Positions 23,946 to 36,776 of a stretch of DNA of 64,000 nucleotides are shown here, piece by piece. The position numbers and the translations under genes are program-made. The notes below the pieces were generated by a model. The model worked only from the letters and a program-made list of their open reading frames with translations, made no database searches and was not told the origin of the DNA. Source of the DNA: Hirsutella rhossiliensis. Taxonomy: Eukaryota; Ascomycota; Sordariomycetes; Hypocreales; Ophiocordycipitaceae. The stretch is taken from contig NW_025408684.1 in assembly GCF_020360975.1 (NCBI RefSeq), positions 310,001 to 374,000 on the forward strand. Reading direction: 5' to 3'. Position 1 is the first letter of the stretch, and the number at the start of each line of letters is the position of its first letter.

Positions 23946-26900
23946 TTATCTTATAACCTATAGTCTTAATAGTTATATAAACGTAAGACTTTAACTATTA
24001 CTTATTAGTTCCGCTACTACTTTAAGAGGTCTAGCTACTTAGTATAAAGGGAAGAGCTACTTTAGGAGCTATAGTCTTTTATATATTATCCTATATAAAG
24101 CTCATAAGGTTTCGTAGCTAGTAATTGATCTAAGTTAAGTAGTATTTAATATAAGGCGCGCGTATAGTATACCTACCTATTTCTATTAAATATAATTTAG
24201 TATACCTACCTTAACTTAATTCCTCCTTAAGGTATATTTTAGCTTTAGTATACTATTAATATATTAGTTACCTTAGGCTTTAGCCTTATAATAAAAGTTC
24301 GAGTACTATAAAGTCTAAAACTTTCCTTAGCCCTAGCTATATATTTCTATAGCACTTATATAAAGCCCTTTACTAAGCTTAAGTATCTAAACTACGATAT
24401 ATTAGCTGTCTTTTATATTAATTTTCACCGATAGTAGATAAAGCTAGCCCTTATACTAAGGATAAGTAAGTTTTTAACTTAGTAATATACGTAGAAGCAC
24501 TCCTCGCTACCGCCCTTAAATATAACTATAACTTACTAGGCTAGTATAAAGGCAGTAAACTAAATAGAGTTCTTAATTTATATAGGAAGTAGCGAGAAGC
24601 CTTTATATCTAGCGCGGTATAAGTTTAGTAGAGGTTAGTATTTATATATATAGTAGCGCTACTTAATATAGAGTAACTATATTCCGACCGCGATCGATAT
24701 TATATATATTTAGTAGCGGGCTACTTACTAGTATACGTTAATAAAAACAACCTAAAATCCTATTTAAAGGTTTATATTATATTATATAAGATATACCGGG
24801 GCTTTTAAAGCCTAGCTAATATAAAGGAGCTAAGTCCGTTCCTTAGTATAGTATATAAGCTAAGCCTACTATATAAGAGTAGGGCGATAGATTATTATAA
24901 GATTAGTAAAGAGTTAGTCGTAGTTCGTTACTTTCTTAGTATATAGTCCCTTATATTAGGAGTAGCGTAAATAGATAGCTATATAGTAAACGCGCTTTAG
25001 ATATCGCTTACTATAAGTATAACCGTTAAAACTATTACCTTATAGTTAATACTTATAGTCTATACTCCCTACGCCGATAGCTATAGCGATACGACTCCCT
25101 AAGGTACGATAGTCCGGTCTATAGGTATAGGCGCCGTACTAAGAAAGCCTATAACTATATATATCGATAATAATAGTAACGACTAGCTCTCTATATAATA
25201 GGTAGTAGGGTAAGATAAATAACTATAACCGGGCTACTTATTCTTCTTATAAATATCTAATATTATCTAAAAAACTAACTAGGCTTACTAAGTATATAGG
25301 GTTAGAAAATCTAGATATAGTAAGACCTAACTATATAAGCGGTATATTATAGGGGGGAAGACTTACTAGTATTTAAGAGTATCTTAAAGAAGGGTTCCGC
25401 GGTATTAGTATTATATAGTATATATAGATTATATATAAGTAGAAACTATTATAGTTTAGATTCCTATTATATTAATATCCTTTAGTCGCGATAAAAAGTA
25501 TATAGAACCTAGGGTAGGGGGCGGGGTTAAGGTTATAAAGCATAGCTATAAAGCTATCTAGCCCTAAGCTTACCTATAGGATTTATCTTCGAAGTAACTT
25601 ATTACTAGCTACTTACTATAAGGTAGTAGTATCGGCTATATATATTATTATAAGGATAAAGCTATAGATAGAAATAAAGTTAAAGATATATAGATATAAC
25701 GTAACGATAAGACGATCTTTTATTTTAGCTAGGGTTATAGAATCGTTAGCCGCGAGATCGTAGAATAAGTAAGGGGCCTCTTTAAAGTTAGCTAAGTAAA
25801 ATAAGGTTATTTATATAGATAATTTACTTTAAGTATAGTACTATATCTACTAGCTAGCTAATTATATTTATATTAGTAGCTTAAGTTTTATTCCTTTAAG
25901 CTAAGATAGGATTTTAGTAGTTATATTCCGCTTTATAAGTCTATATAAGTTATATACTATATAGTAGTAGCGGCGATAATAGCTATAAGTCGTTAACCTT
26001 ATCTCCTTAGAATTACTTATAGTATCGCTAAGTAAGCTATTTATAGATAAAATTATCTTTATTAGTCCTTTTTAAGTATAAATAAAAGTAAGTAATTAGT
26101 AAAAGAGTTAAAGGTAGGTATAGGCGGAGCTAGGTTAGCGCGTTACGGCTAGGATACTATCGAAGTTATTCTTAAGTACTAGTATAGCTAAAGGGAAGAA
26201 GAGAAGAAAGGGAAGGTAGGAGATATAAGGTCTTAGAGTTATCTATAAGATAACGAGTAAGAGCTAGAAACTTATATAGCTAAACCGCGCTATTTATAAG
26301 ACGCCCCTTAGTAACGCTATATCTAGGAATATATATATAAACGTCTATTACTATATTTATAGCTACGTTTAGCTATACTATAGCTAGTCGCTTATATTAA
26401 GCAGCTATTAATATATATACTATTAGTTTATACTTTATACCGCTTTCCTAAGCTATAGCGCGAAAAGGCTTATTAGTTATAAGTATAATATATATAGAAT
26501 TATAGCTTAGCTATATTTACTCTATCGTATAAACTACCTAGCTAAAAGTAAGATATATATCTTAATAGCTACTACTATTAAAATAGCTAATATTACCTAT
26601 TACTAATTATAATATACTTTTATAGTAAGTTACTAAAATATAGACTAATAACTCGATTTATTAACTATTCTTTTAAGGGTACTACTACCTTCTCTCGAGA
26701 TAGCTACTATATATAGTAAGGACTTAAAAGTCTTTCTCTTATAATATTAAAACGGTAGCTAGAACGCGTTCTTACTTTATACTATATTCTTAGGATAGTT
26801 ACTATATATAGTAGTAAATAGATATTATTCCTTTATAAGTCGCTATATATTAGCTAGGTATATTTTTAATTCTTTAAGCCCTTGTTTTATAAAACTTAGT

Positions 26901-28165
26901 ACTATAGCTAGAACGTACTTCTACTTATAAGATAGCTACTATAGTATAGTATATAGGTGGTTTTTAAGCTAGGGTTTTAACCGACTAGCTTATTATAGGT
27001 ACTAAAAAAACGCGTATTATCTATATACTCTTTAGTCTTTATAAAGTATAGCGCAAAGAACTTAAAAGTCTATCCCTTCCCTTAAGAACTATACTAGTCG
27101 CTCCCGCTTTATACTACGTCCTTAAGATAGCTTCTATACTTCGTAACGATGCCTCCCTTTATTACCTAGTATACTTATAGCCCTTTTAATAGGATAATAC
27201 CTATAACTTACTAGCTATTAGGCCCTCCCTATAAAATATAAGTACCTTATAAGTTTATTACGTATAGTACTTTAATAGGTAAGATCGTACCCCTATAAAT
27301 ATTAGCCTATTAAGGGGGGGGGGGATAAGACCCCTAGTACTCCCCTTCTAACTTACTTCTAAGTATACTTAAAGGCGTTATAAAGACCTCGATTATCTAA
27401 TTAGGTATCTTCCTTAATTATAGTTAATTTAAATTTTTATTTTTCCCCTTTAAAGTAAAGGCCGCTAGTAACGCGACTTTAGTAGAGATAAAGAGGTATA
27501 GAGTAAAGAAATCTCTAAGACTTATATCTATAACCTAAGGCCCTTAAAGCTATATATAGGACCGATAATTAGATAATTATATAGTTAATTGCTCTACTAA
27601 TCCTTAGCTACGTGCTAAGCGTGCTTTAAGTATATGCCCTCGTCCCCGTTAAAGTACCTACCTATCGCCCGCGGCTCTTATTATTTAGTATATAATCCTT
27701 CCTTACTATATATAAATATTAGGCTGCCTTATACTATTAAAGCAATCTATATAGCTAATTAGATATAGCTAAATCGAGCGGTCTTTACTATAATCCTTTA
27801 ATATAACTAGGCTATTAAACTATAGATTTACGGTGCTATAGTAACTAAAGATAGCGCGGTAGTAGATTATCGACTCTAAGGGTAGCTAAAGGTATAGTAC
27901 GTTTAAAACTTTAATACTTAGAGTAATACTTAGAGCCCGAATTCGGCTCTAGGTTATAGGGGAAGCGTCTACTTATACTCTAAGGGTTAAGAGGCGCGCT
28001 CTTTAAGTAGAAAGTAGTAAGGTTTAAAGTAGTAAGGTTTATAGTAGTAAGGCTTAGCGATATAAATATTACGACCGGCCGCCCTTTAAGCTCGCTATAT
28101 ATAGCCGCTACCGGCGTAGATAGGTAACCTATTATAACGTTATAGAGCCTATAGATAATAACCGC
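23946..28165. other. Unassigned RIP-mutated DNA
   Basis: No family recognised. A plus frame from 24540 to about 25160 has many stops but all of Gln/Trp/Arg type and could be an old gene. Imperfect repeats containing GATAGCTACTATA-like blocks lie at about 26698-26950. A G10 run lies near 27317. A 15-bp unit (AAAGTAGTAAGGTTT) is repeated about three times at 28010-28055. Confidence 0.3.
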
Positions 28166-28231
28166 CGTGCTTTACTTATAGTTAATATACGCGTAAAATA
28201 CTCTTAAATAAGATAACCGATCTTATTATAA

Positions 28232-30330
28232 TTAATTAGTAATAGAATTAAGAGAATTATACCTATTAAGGCTCCTTAAGTTCTATTTTACTTACTTAGT
28301 AGTTACTCTACTATCTAGCTTATATTTCGCTACTCTTTTCCGCCTAAGGGATATATCCTCCTTAACTATATATAGGGTGCTTTATATATCCTTAATATTT
28401 ATACTAAACTAGTTAAAGGGGTTACTTTTTAATATACTAATTATTTTATCCTAGCTCCTTAACTTTCTAAGCTAAGTTTCCTCCTTACTAGCTCTCTTAT
28501 TTAGTATTATTAGACTCTTTTCGGCTATCTTTTATAGCTCTTAAAATCTAATAGCGTCCTTAAATAAGCGATCGCTATAGATCTTTAGTATATAAGGAAA
28601 GCGTAAAGTATAATACTAAGTATTTACTAGCTTATTAAACTTAGCGCTAACTATTTCTACTATAAAGAGATTCGAGAATAGCTTAGTTAGTTTAACGGGG
28701 GCATCTATACCTTAAGGAATATATATAGCCCGCGTAGTAGAGTCTTTAGTAGGGTCCTTAGTAGGATCCTTAGTAGGATCCTTAGTAGAGTCTCTAGCTA
28801 GCCCTCTTCTTAATTAGATAATCCCTTAGCCCTTATTCGTTTAGGGAAAAAGGAGGGAAAATTCGGTCTATAAAAGAAGTCTCTTTTCCTCCTTAGCTAG
28901 CAGATAATATCTTCTTTTACTATCTTCTTATTAGTATCTTTATTTAGTATCTTCTTTTTATTATCTCCTTTTATTATCTTCTTTTTATTATCTTCTTCTA
29001 TATCTTTTCTCTACTAATATACCTTTTTAGCCCTCTTTACCTTTACCTTACCTTACTTAGTATTTTCTCTTTTCCTTCGTTCCCCTTAGACCCCTTCGTC
29101 CTTTAGTATCTAGCTACTACTATTACTATTAGCATAAGTATATCTTTAGGTATATACTATAGCTACCGTTAAATTAGTTATAGTCTTTATTTTAGTCTTA
29201 ATATAACGTTAAACTTAGGTAATAAGTTAGCTATTAGAACTTAAGTAAAGTAACTATAACCGTTTAGATACTTAATATCTTACTTAGAGATACTATAGTT
29301 ATCTACTATATTAATAATATAAATTCGCGGCTTTATATAATAGCGATATACTTTATCTTTATTATTTATATAGCTAATATAAAATAATATCTACTATACC
29401 TTACTAAGTTTAAGTCTATACGCCTCGCTTATATTAAGGCGACCGCTAAGAAGAATAAAGTTAGCTATATTACCTAAACCTAGAATATAATCTTTCTTTA
29501 GTTTTATAAATATCTAATAATTATTAAATAATAAGTATAGGTCGCTATAGCCTTTTAGTACTAGACCCTCTTACTACTATAAAATAGCTTATATAAATAT
29601 CTTCCTTAGCTACTTAGCTATATTAGCTAATAAAAATTAAATTACTTAGTATAATCTAAGATCCGCCTATCTTAGTATCTAGTAAACTAAACTTTAAAGG
29701 GTTTAATATTATCTATTATAGCTCTCTTTAGCTAATATAATATTATCTAGTAATAGAATATTATTAAACGTAATTATAAGGTGCTTATTTAAGTTAATAG
29801 GCGAATTATATAAAACTCCTAGAAACTACCTTAACTATTATATATATTTATATAGTTTATAAAACAGCTTAATTCTCCTTTTAGCTTCGTTCTATACTAA
29901 GAGCTTACCCTCTATAATATACTACCTCTTAATTATATAACTTACTAAGTTTAACTCTAGGCTATACTATATAACGTAGTAAATCCTTATCTAGTTATTA
30001 GTTAAATCTCGTTTACTCTTAAAGAATATTTTAATACTAGTACTTAAGTCCCTCCTATTAATATAAACTTAGTAGTACTCCCTATTATATTTCCGCTTAA
30101 TAGTTATCTATCTTAGGCTAGCTAATTAATAGTAATAGCTAATACTCCTTACTTTTATATAAACCCTTCTTTTAATTATTACCTTAATTTTTAGCTTAAG
30201 TTCTTAGCTCGCGACGTTTCTTAACCTCTTAAGAATATTAGTTATCGGCTAAAAAGGTATATACTTAATAGTCGGCCGCTATAGGAACTATAAAGCTACT
30301 AGGATAGTAGACTAGTACTAAAAGATATAG
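28232..30330 (-). pseudogene. ATP-dependent DNA ligase-like protein relic
   Basis: A minus-strand frame with only Gln/Trp-type stops reads from about 30330 to 29174, is cut by a solo LTR, and resumes in frame at about 28690 down to a TAA at 28232-28234. It follows the fungal ATP-dependent DNA ligase family in order: 'ARSI..C' like block (RSISYYYQL), nucleotidyltransferase motif I at 30081-30092 reading K-Y-N-R where K-Y-D-G is expected, then 'EYYWVYI', the 'EGKLLV' block, and motif V 'IKLKKDY' at about 29485-29505. After the LTR comes 'LRFPYILKIYSDR', close to the family's conserved 'LRFPRILKIHWDR'. The catalytic Lys is kept, the adjoining Asp and Gly are lost. These enzymes seal nicks in DNA using ATP. 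The N-terminal domain may extend to about 30700. Confidence 0.75.
28691..29173 (+). repeat. Solo LTR of the F family, inverted, inside the ligase relic
   Basis: Inverted copy of the F LTRs (44867-45293, 47124-47550), about 483 bp, longer through expansion of pyrimidine-rich TTATCTTCTTT units. Ends are TTTAACGG and CCGTTAAA. Flanks GTTAG on the left and ATTAG or TTAGT on the right suggest a 4- to 5-bp target duplication. It holds a 12-bp tandem (AGGATCCTTAGT) near 28750-28790. Confidence 0.8.
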
Positions 30331-31385
30331 GGTAATAGGAAATAAAATCAGCTTATTATTAATCTTTCTAGAATCTTAATAAGGCTATAGTTCCTTAGTA
30401 TTATATAAACTAGCTATTTAGCCTTAGAACTATATAGTTACTTAAAGAATATCGAAAGGAGGTAGGCTACTTAAAGTAATAGATCGTACTTATCTTAAAC
30501 CCTTTTACGAAGGCTTAATAACGAGAAAGGCGACGAAGCTAAAACCTAGTCTAATACCTTATTAAGCTCCTTTAAAGTAACCCCCGATCTAATATAGGAC
30601 TTATAGTTAGTAGCCGATATTATATATTTAATATAGGATATAAAGTCTAGGCCGTTAATAGTCTTTTATCTTTATAGCTCTTCTATCTAAGATAATTTAA
30701 GACCTTATATATATTATATAATAGGCTTAAGCTACTTCTCCCTTAGACCGAATACTTAATTTAGTCTATAGTAAGGAAAGAGATAAGATAAGAATATAAT
30801 AGTACTAGGTCCTCGATATAGTATAATTCTATTATACTTATTAAACTAAGTAAGAATAACGCGTAAGTTATACTTTTAGCGCTTATTAGTCTTAATTAAC
30901 TACTTACTATTATAGTTAAGTTTATTAAGGAGGTCGTAAAGGAGTTTAAATAGAAAAGATATATTAAAAAGGGTTATTATTTACTTATATAAGTAAAGTA
31001 TTAATATTTAGGTAATAAAGAACTATACTAGGTTATAAAATAAATAGGAATTTATATAGGTAGGAATAAACTTAAGGTAGTAAAATAATAGATAATAATT
31101 TAAGCGACCTTAAAGAGAGTAGTAAGTGCCTTTATATAGCCTTAGCATTAAGGGGTAGTACCCTTTAATATAAGTTCTAGTAAATTATCCTATAAGTCTT
31201 CTATAGTATAAGTTTAGCTGCTTTATAGTATCTTTTAGCTAGGTTAACTTATATAGATTCCTTTTTTTTAGGGCTATAGTGCGCTATTAGCTTAGCCGAA
31301 GCTTATAAGCTACCCCTTAATATAAACGTTTAATAGTTAGCTTAAGTCTTTAACCCTACCTTATATTAGATAGTCTATATATCCC
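30331..31385. other. Unassigned RIP-mutated DNA
   Basis: May include the N-terminal domain of the ligase relic up to about 30700 and the 3' end of the LINE from the right. No reverse transcriptase catalytic box was found here. Confidence 0.3.
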
Positions 31386-31547
31386 TAGCTAAGATACCTT
31401 TAGCTTCTATATCTACGCGCTAATTATATCCGCTATCTCTCTAAATCTATTAGTAGCTAACTTTTAAATAAGTACTAAGACGAATCTTTAAAGTAACTAA
31501 GTAGACTACCTCTTCCGAATTATATAAACTAGCCTATAACGTAAAAG
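31386..31547. repeat. Dispersed repeat shared with 15718-15866
   Basis: About 150 bp, clearly similar in the same orientation, differing mainly by transitions and small gaps. It adjoins the LINE ORF2 remnant, so both copies probably come from one LINE family. Confidence 0.5.
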
Positions 31548-31559
31548 TAGGCTAGGTAG

Positions 31560-32935
31560 TAGTCCTAGTATAGGCAGCCCTTATATTACTCCCTTACTAC
31601 CTCGCCGATATAGTTCTAGGCCTAATATAGTATCTATATAGTAATGCCGTCGACTCTTAGGGAGGTGTTCCTAGTAAACGTATAGGTATACGCGCGTCGG
31701 CTAGCGTAACCTATAGTCGAGGCTCTATACGAGGCCCGTACCTTTAGAACCTAGGGGTCTAGGATATTATCTATAGCTATATGCCTTTCTAGAATCTCGG
31801 CCTAAAGTACGTCTGCCTTTTCCGTTTAAGTTTTATAAACCGCCTCGCCTACTTATATAAGCGGGGCCCGGAATAGACTCGGCCTCCTCGACTACTATAT
31901 AACCTTATAGATATCTTAGTTACTCTTAGCGTCTTCTAAGATCCTCTACTAAAAGCGTCTCTTAGCTCGCTAGACCGCCTAGTATAGCCCCTATTAAGCC
32001 ACCTAGACATACCTACCGTGCCCTATAGGAAACTATAGCTATAGCGGTATACTTATCGTTTTACTAGGCGGTGCCTCTTATATTCTTTCTAGGCCGCCGG
32101 CCTATAGTATTAGCTACTTCTTAAAGTAGGCGAGATAGTACCTTAGCTAGTCTCTTTAGGTACCGGGGCCTAGCTACCGGTCGGGGCAGCTCTATAACCC
32201 TAGCTTACGTAAGTTCTTTAAATCCCTTTATTCTTTCCTCTAAGCTTAACCTTAGTCTAGCTATTCTTATAGGTAGGAGAGCCCCGCTAAGGAATATAAT
32301 ACTAATTATAAAGTTATTAAAGCCTATAAAGAGGTAGTCTTTTATAAGCGCGTTAGCGGTAGGAATATTAGTAAAGGCTAGGTGGATAGTATTACCCTAA
32401 ACGTATATAGCCTTACCTAGCGCGTTAAGTAGCCCGAGCTTATTATAAGCCGCCTATTCGGTAATAGCCGCCTTATATCTTACGCTCTATACTCTAAGCT
32501 ACTAAAAGTAATAGTAGGCGTTAAAGTCGCCCGTAATAAGGTATTTATTAGGGACCTCCTACTTATAAAGGAGGTAGTTAAGTAGCTTAGGGTTCCCCTT
32601 ATATTAGTAGAAGTTAATAATAAGGATGCTATTAACCTAAAGCTAGAGTATATCGCGTATAGGTATAAAGTAGATCTACTTTACCTAGATATTTATATCG
32701 TTATAAGCGTATAATATTACCCTTAGGGCTTAGTTTAGATCCTATACTCGTTTTAGTATAAAGGTATAGAGGGTCTAGTATATCTAGATCTTATATATCC
32801 CGCTCTCTTTTCTATTTAAACGTTCGGTTCTTAAATAAGTATAATACTATAATCTTTTACTTTTACTAGTTATAAGGCTATACTATAATAAGGCTCTACT
32901 TTACTATATTAGCCTAAAGAACTTAGATTATCCTC
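31560..32935 (-). pseudogene. Tad-type LINE ORF2 remnant: endonuclease and linker
   Basis: Minus-strand remnant of a non-LTR retrotransposon ORF2. It opens near 32926 with 'VL(Q)ANI', typical of the apurinic-like endonuclease N terminus. The catalytic block ITGDFNA lies at about 32515-32540, followed by a stretch ending 'FTNIPTA.A.I.D' near 32330-32400, matching the endonuclease C-terminal region. The linker to RT near 31850-32000 has 'AKRRF..RILEDAKS' and 'TEKADVL', a hallmark of Tad/I-clade elements. Frames change several times, so small indels are likely. The RT domain with its catalytic acidic box was not found farther left. Confidence 0.6.
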
Positions 32936-32939
32936 CTAC

Positions 32940-34010
32940 CGCGGGTTCTTTATCTCGGGGACCTATTACTTATAGGGATCCGGGCGCGTACTTTATCGAC
33001 GTCTCTTTTTAAGAAACTTAGGGCTATCTATTATAACTACTATCTCGTCTTAAAGTAAAAGAAGCGCCGTAGGGTCGGGCGCTTATATACTAGAGGGAGG
33101 TAGCCGCTTTATCTAGTAGGCCTCGATAGCTCTTATATAAGGTAAAGGGGTCGGTCCTTAGGATAGCTAGGGAGAGGTAGTTAGCGCTAGCTATTTAAGT
33201 TCTATATTAGTTTACCGATATAGCTAGGACCTTATCTTCCTTACTATATACTTTTCGATCTTAGATAGCTATATAAGTTAGCTATATAAGCGCTTAGGTC
33301 TAGTAAGGCACTCCTTATAGTCTACTTAAAAGGGCCTAAAGTAGTTCGCGTACCTCTTTAAGCGATTATAGTCATACTATAATAGTCTTTTCCGCTATAG
33401 CGTTAGCACGCTTATTTTTAGTTATAAATAAAGTAAGAGTAGTAGTCTTAGTAATTATTATATTAGGTAGGTTAGGGGTTCTTAGTAACTAGTCGCGCTA
33501 ATCGGCTAGTACTAAAGAGTCGCTATATCTCCTATATAGCCGCCTTAAACTATATAATTATTATTATAGTAAGCTAGTCTAAGCCCTCGGTATATCTTTT
33601 AGCTTTATAAACGTTTATTAGTTCTATGCCTATTTATAGCTTAATCTCTTTTTTAATAGCTTAGCTATAGTCTACTATAGACCCTTAGATATTTATAAGC
33701 TGCTTAAGGTAGTCGGCTACTATATAAGTATACTACTTTTAGAAGCCTTTAACCGCTTCGGCTCTAAGGTAGGCCGCTTAGTCGCCTTACTTTTTAATTA
33801 GTAAGTCCCTTACCTCTTAGTCTAAGATATAAATACCTATCTAGTTTTTACTCGGGCGACTTATAGTATACGTTCTATACTAAGATTAAGCGTCTTAGCT
33901 ACGTAGGCTCCCTTAGTAGCCCTATACTAGAGATCTATTAGTAAGCCGTATAAAGACGTATAGGTCGTCCCTTAAGCGGCTAGACGTATAGGTTAGGGCT
34001 AGCCGGTAGG
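32940..34010 (-). pseudogene. Probable LINE ORF1 relic
   Basis: A long minus-strand frame just upstream of the endonuclease ORF, with only Gln/Trp-type stops apart from one TGA near 33375. Readable blocks include 'IERIL.VARVKTR' near 33850 and a Leu/Arg/Lys-rich helical stretch near 33480-33780. Position and character fit a Tad-type ORF1 (RNA-binding, gag-like), but no CCHC knuckle was recognised, so the label rests on context. It could extend farther right. Confidence 0.4.
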
Positions 34011-36222
34011 GGCCTACGCTATCCCCTTTTAGGCTATAGCGGCTTAGGTCGCTATAGCAGCCGCCCTATCTCTTCTATAGTAGTTATTAGCGTTCTTACC
34101 CGCGCGTATAAGTGCGCTATTAAGTAGCTAAGGAAGCTACGCGAGAAGTCCTTAGCAAAGTTAAGCGTATAGCTTAAAGTAAACTAAGCGGCTATCTAGT
34201 TAAAGGCGGTGCTAAATACGCGGAAGACTTCTATCTAGCTAGCGATAAGTCTCCGCTATATAAGTAACTATTACTACTAGGCCTTAAGCCTTAGGTAGGT
34301 CGTTTAGTTTATTAGTCTTAGCTTCGTCTACTATATCTCTAATTATAGTATCTTATTAATCGATATTAATATTAGCGCGGTTATAGCTCGTAGAACTAAA
34401 TAGAGAGCCGTCGGGTTATTATATATATCGTTATAACTATAGTTTAGTAAGACTATCGTAGGGGGACTACTAAAAGAGCGCTTCTTTAAATCTAAAAGAG
34501 CTCGTAGGAGTTATTAGCTCCTATTCTTAGGACGTAGTCGCGCCTTATCTATAAGGTTAGGTGCTATCGCCTCCCTTAGCTCGCGCTAAGCGTAGTACTA
34601 AACGCCCTTATTAGCGGCCGTATATTATATATAGCGAATTCCTTAATAATTAACGCTAAGAAATTAAGAATATAAGGGAGTATACCTAGCTCGCGATAAC
34701 CCTATATAGAGACCTATTTTTATAGACGTTAGATATAGGTCCTATAGCTTAATACCCTAGTATATATAGTTATAGGTATAAAGAGTATATTGCTATAGTT
34801 TAGGACTAAATAGGTCTAAGATTAGTATTAACGGTCGCTATATAGGTACCTATTAAGTATTATCTTTTATTTATCGATATTACGTAAGAGATATATATAT
34901 AATTATTATAGCTTAGATTTAAGCTTATAGGTATATTAGGTTATCCTTAGTAGTCGGTAGAACCTTAAGAGGCAGTGCTATTTACTAAGGGCTAGCGTAG
35001 GCCGGCGTTATCTAGTAATAAAGGAGTATTATTAAGCGCGAAGGGCTTCGATCCCTTTAATAGATATCTTACTATAATATACTTTAAACCTATTATATCT
35101 TAGTCCTTATTAAGTATATAGCTATCTTATAAAGGTATCTATCTTATAAGGTAGGAGTACTTACTAGCTATAAGGTAGCTAGTAAAGGCGTATTTTAGCT
35201 ATAGTAGGGCGACTTATAGAAGCGTTAATATTTAACCGTTACTAAGTATAGAAACTATCTTAAGAAAGTATAAAGTAAGAGAGGGTTCTAGCTACTAGTA
35301 TAGCTCCTTAAAAAATAATAATATCTATATCCTTATATAAGGCAACTATTTTAAGAAGAGGGGTAGTACTATAGGTAGTATTTTATAAGTACTCCCTTAT
35401 ATCCTAGCTATAACTTAAAGGCTAGTATTACTAAACTAACTAACTCTATATATATAAAGGCGTAAAATATAGCTAAGCTACGATCTATATTTATAAGGAT
35501 ACTCCTATAGATACTATAGTACGCGCTAATATATATAGACCTACTATATATAAACCTTAAATAAAGTAGTATTTAAAGTAATATAAAGCTAGATATAGGT
35601 AACGTCTTAATAAGGACTTAAAAGCTCTATTTACCTATTACGGCTAGGGTAGTATTACTATAGGTATTTAGGTATATATACTTAAAAGTAGCGTTACTAA
35701 AGTAAGTCTTAAAGAAGACGCTATCTAGTAGTATAAGTTTTAGCTCTTAGTTATTTTCTTATAAATAACTTAGAGACCCTTTATCTCTTACCTTCCTTTC
35801 CTTATTTTCTTTTCGCTAATTATACCTAAGAATACTTTAATACTATCCCAGCGATAATATATTAATTTATTTCTACCTAGACTTAAGTAAGTAGTTTATA
35901 GGTTTTATAAATATTTATCTATAGCTACTTACTATCGTCCTATAAAAAGAATATATATTATAACTATAGATATAAGATACTATAATAAGGTATATTACTT
36001 ATCCTACTATTAAGAAGAAAGGTATATATTAGTTAAGTACTCTTATTAAAGCGCGTTTTACTTTTACCTATATAGTATAACGGTCTTCGCGATACCTACT
36101 ACTTTTTCGAGTAGTATTTAAAGCACCCTAAAGTAAAGGCGTAAAGAGGCGCTACCTAAGTAAATAGCGTATTACTCGCCCCTATAGCGTTTCGCGTAAC
36201 TATTATTTTATTTACTTTAAAC
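34011..36222. other. Unassigned RIP-mutated DNA
   Basis: No family recognised; part may be the 5' end of the LINE. Confidence 0.3.
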
Positions 36223-36776
36223 TTCGCGCCGCTCCGCCGCTCCCCCTTAACCGCGTCGTCGATAATCGCTCGGGGCCCTTATAATAAGACATACGTAAGA
36301 ATATTAAAGACTCGGATAATAGGGGTATAGATATCGACCTAGTTATCGGCGATAACCCCCTCGATAGCGTTATACTTAGCGGCTCCGTCGATAAAGCCGC
36401 TAGGAACTATAAGAAAGCTAAGGTTAACCTCCTTAAGGGGGGGGGCGGTATCTTACTACTCGGTCGAGGTCCTTAGCGCGATAATAAGATAAGAAAGAAA
36501 GGGACGAGATAAACTATATAACCCTCTAGCGCCTTATAAGGCTAACGAGCGTATAAAAGTAATAACGTATAAGGAATATATTATCTATTTTAGGTACTAC
36601 TAGACCTCTTTTACTTAGTATAATAGTAAGCGCTTTTATAAGTAGGCCTTCTTTAGCGAGGGTAAGACCTTAATCGAGCCTTCCTTTATCTAAGAGGCCT
36701 TTTATAGGTTTAAATATAAGCTTTAGAAGATATAGTATACGCCTCTTAATATTATCTAAGTCGCTCGCTTAGCTAG
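36223..36776 (+). pseudogene. Unidentified protein relic, about 185 codons
   Basis: The plus frame starting at 36223 has only about ten stops, all fitting Gln or Trp. The N-terminal 80 codons are nearly stop-free and rich in Ser, Ala, Pro, Arg and Ile. The C-terminal third is rich in aromatic residues (for example KRFYK(W)AFFSEGKTLIEP). No start ATG. This is clearly once-coding DNA, but I cannot assign a family. The surrounding 36777-39719 does not help. Confidence 0.4.

Noticed and set aside
24540..25160. Plus-strand frame as a gene relic
   Set aside because: All stops are RIP-type but their density is high (about one in five codons in the second half), so evidence of coding is too weak for its own entry.
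28740..28795. Short regular repeat that looks array-like
   Set aside because: A 12-bp tandem inside an LTR, no spacers; not CRISPR.
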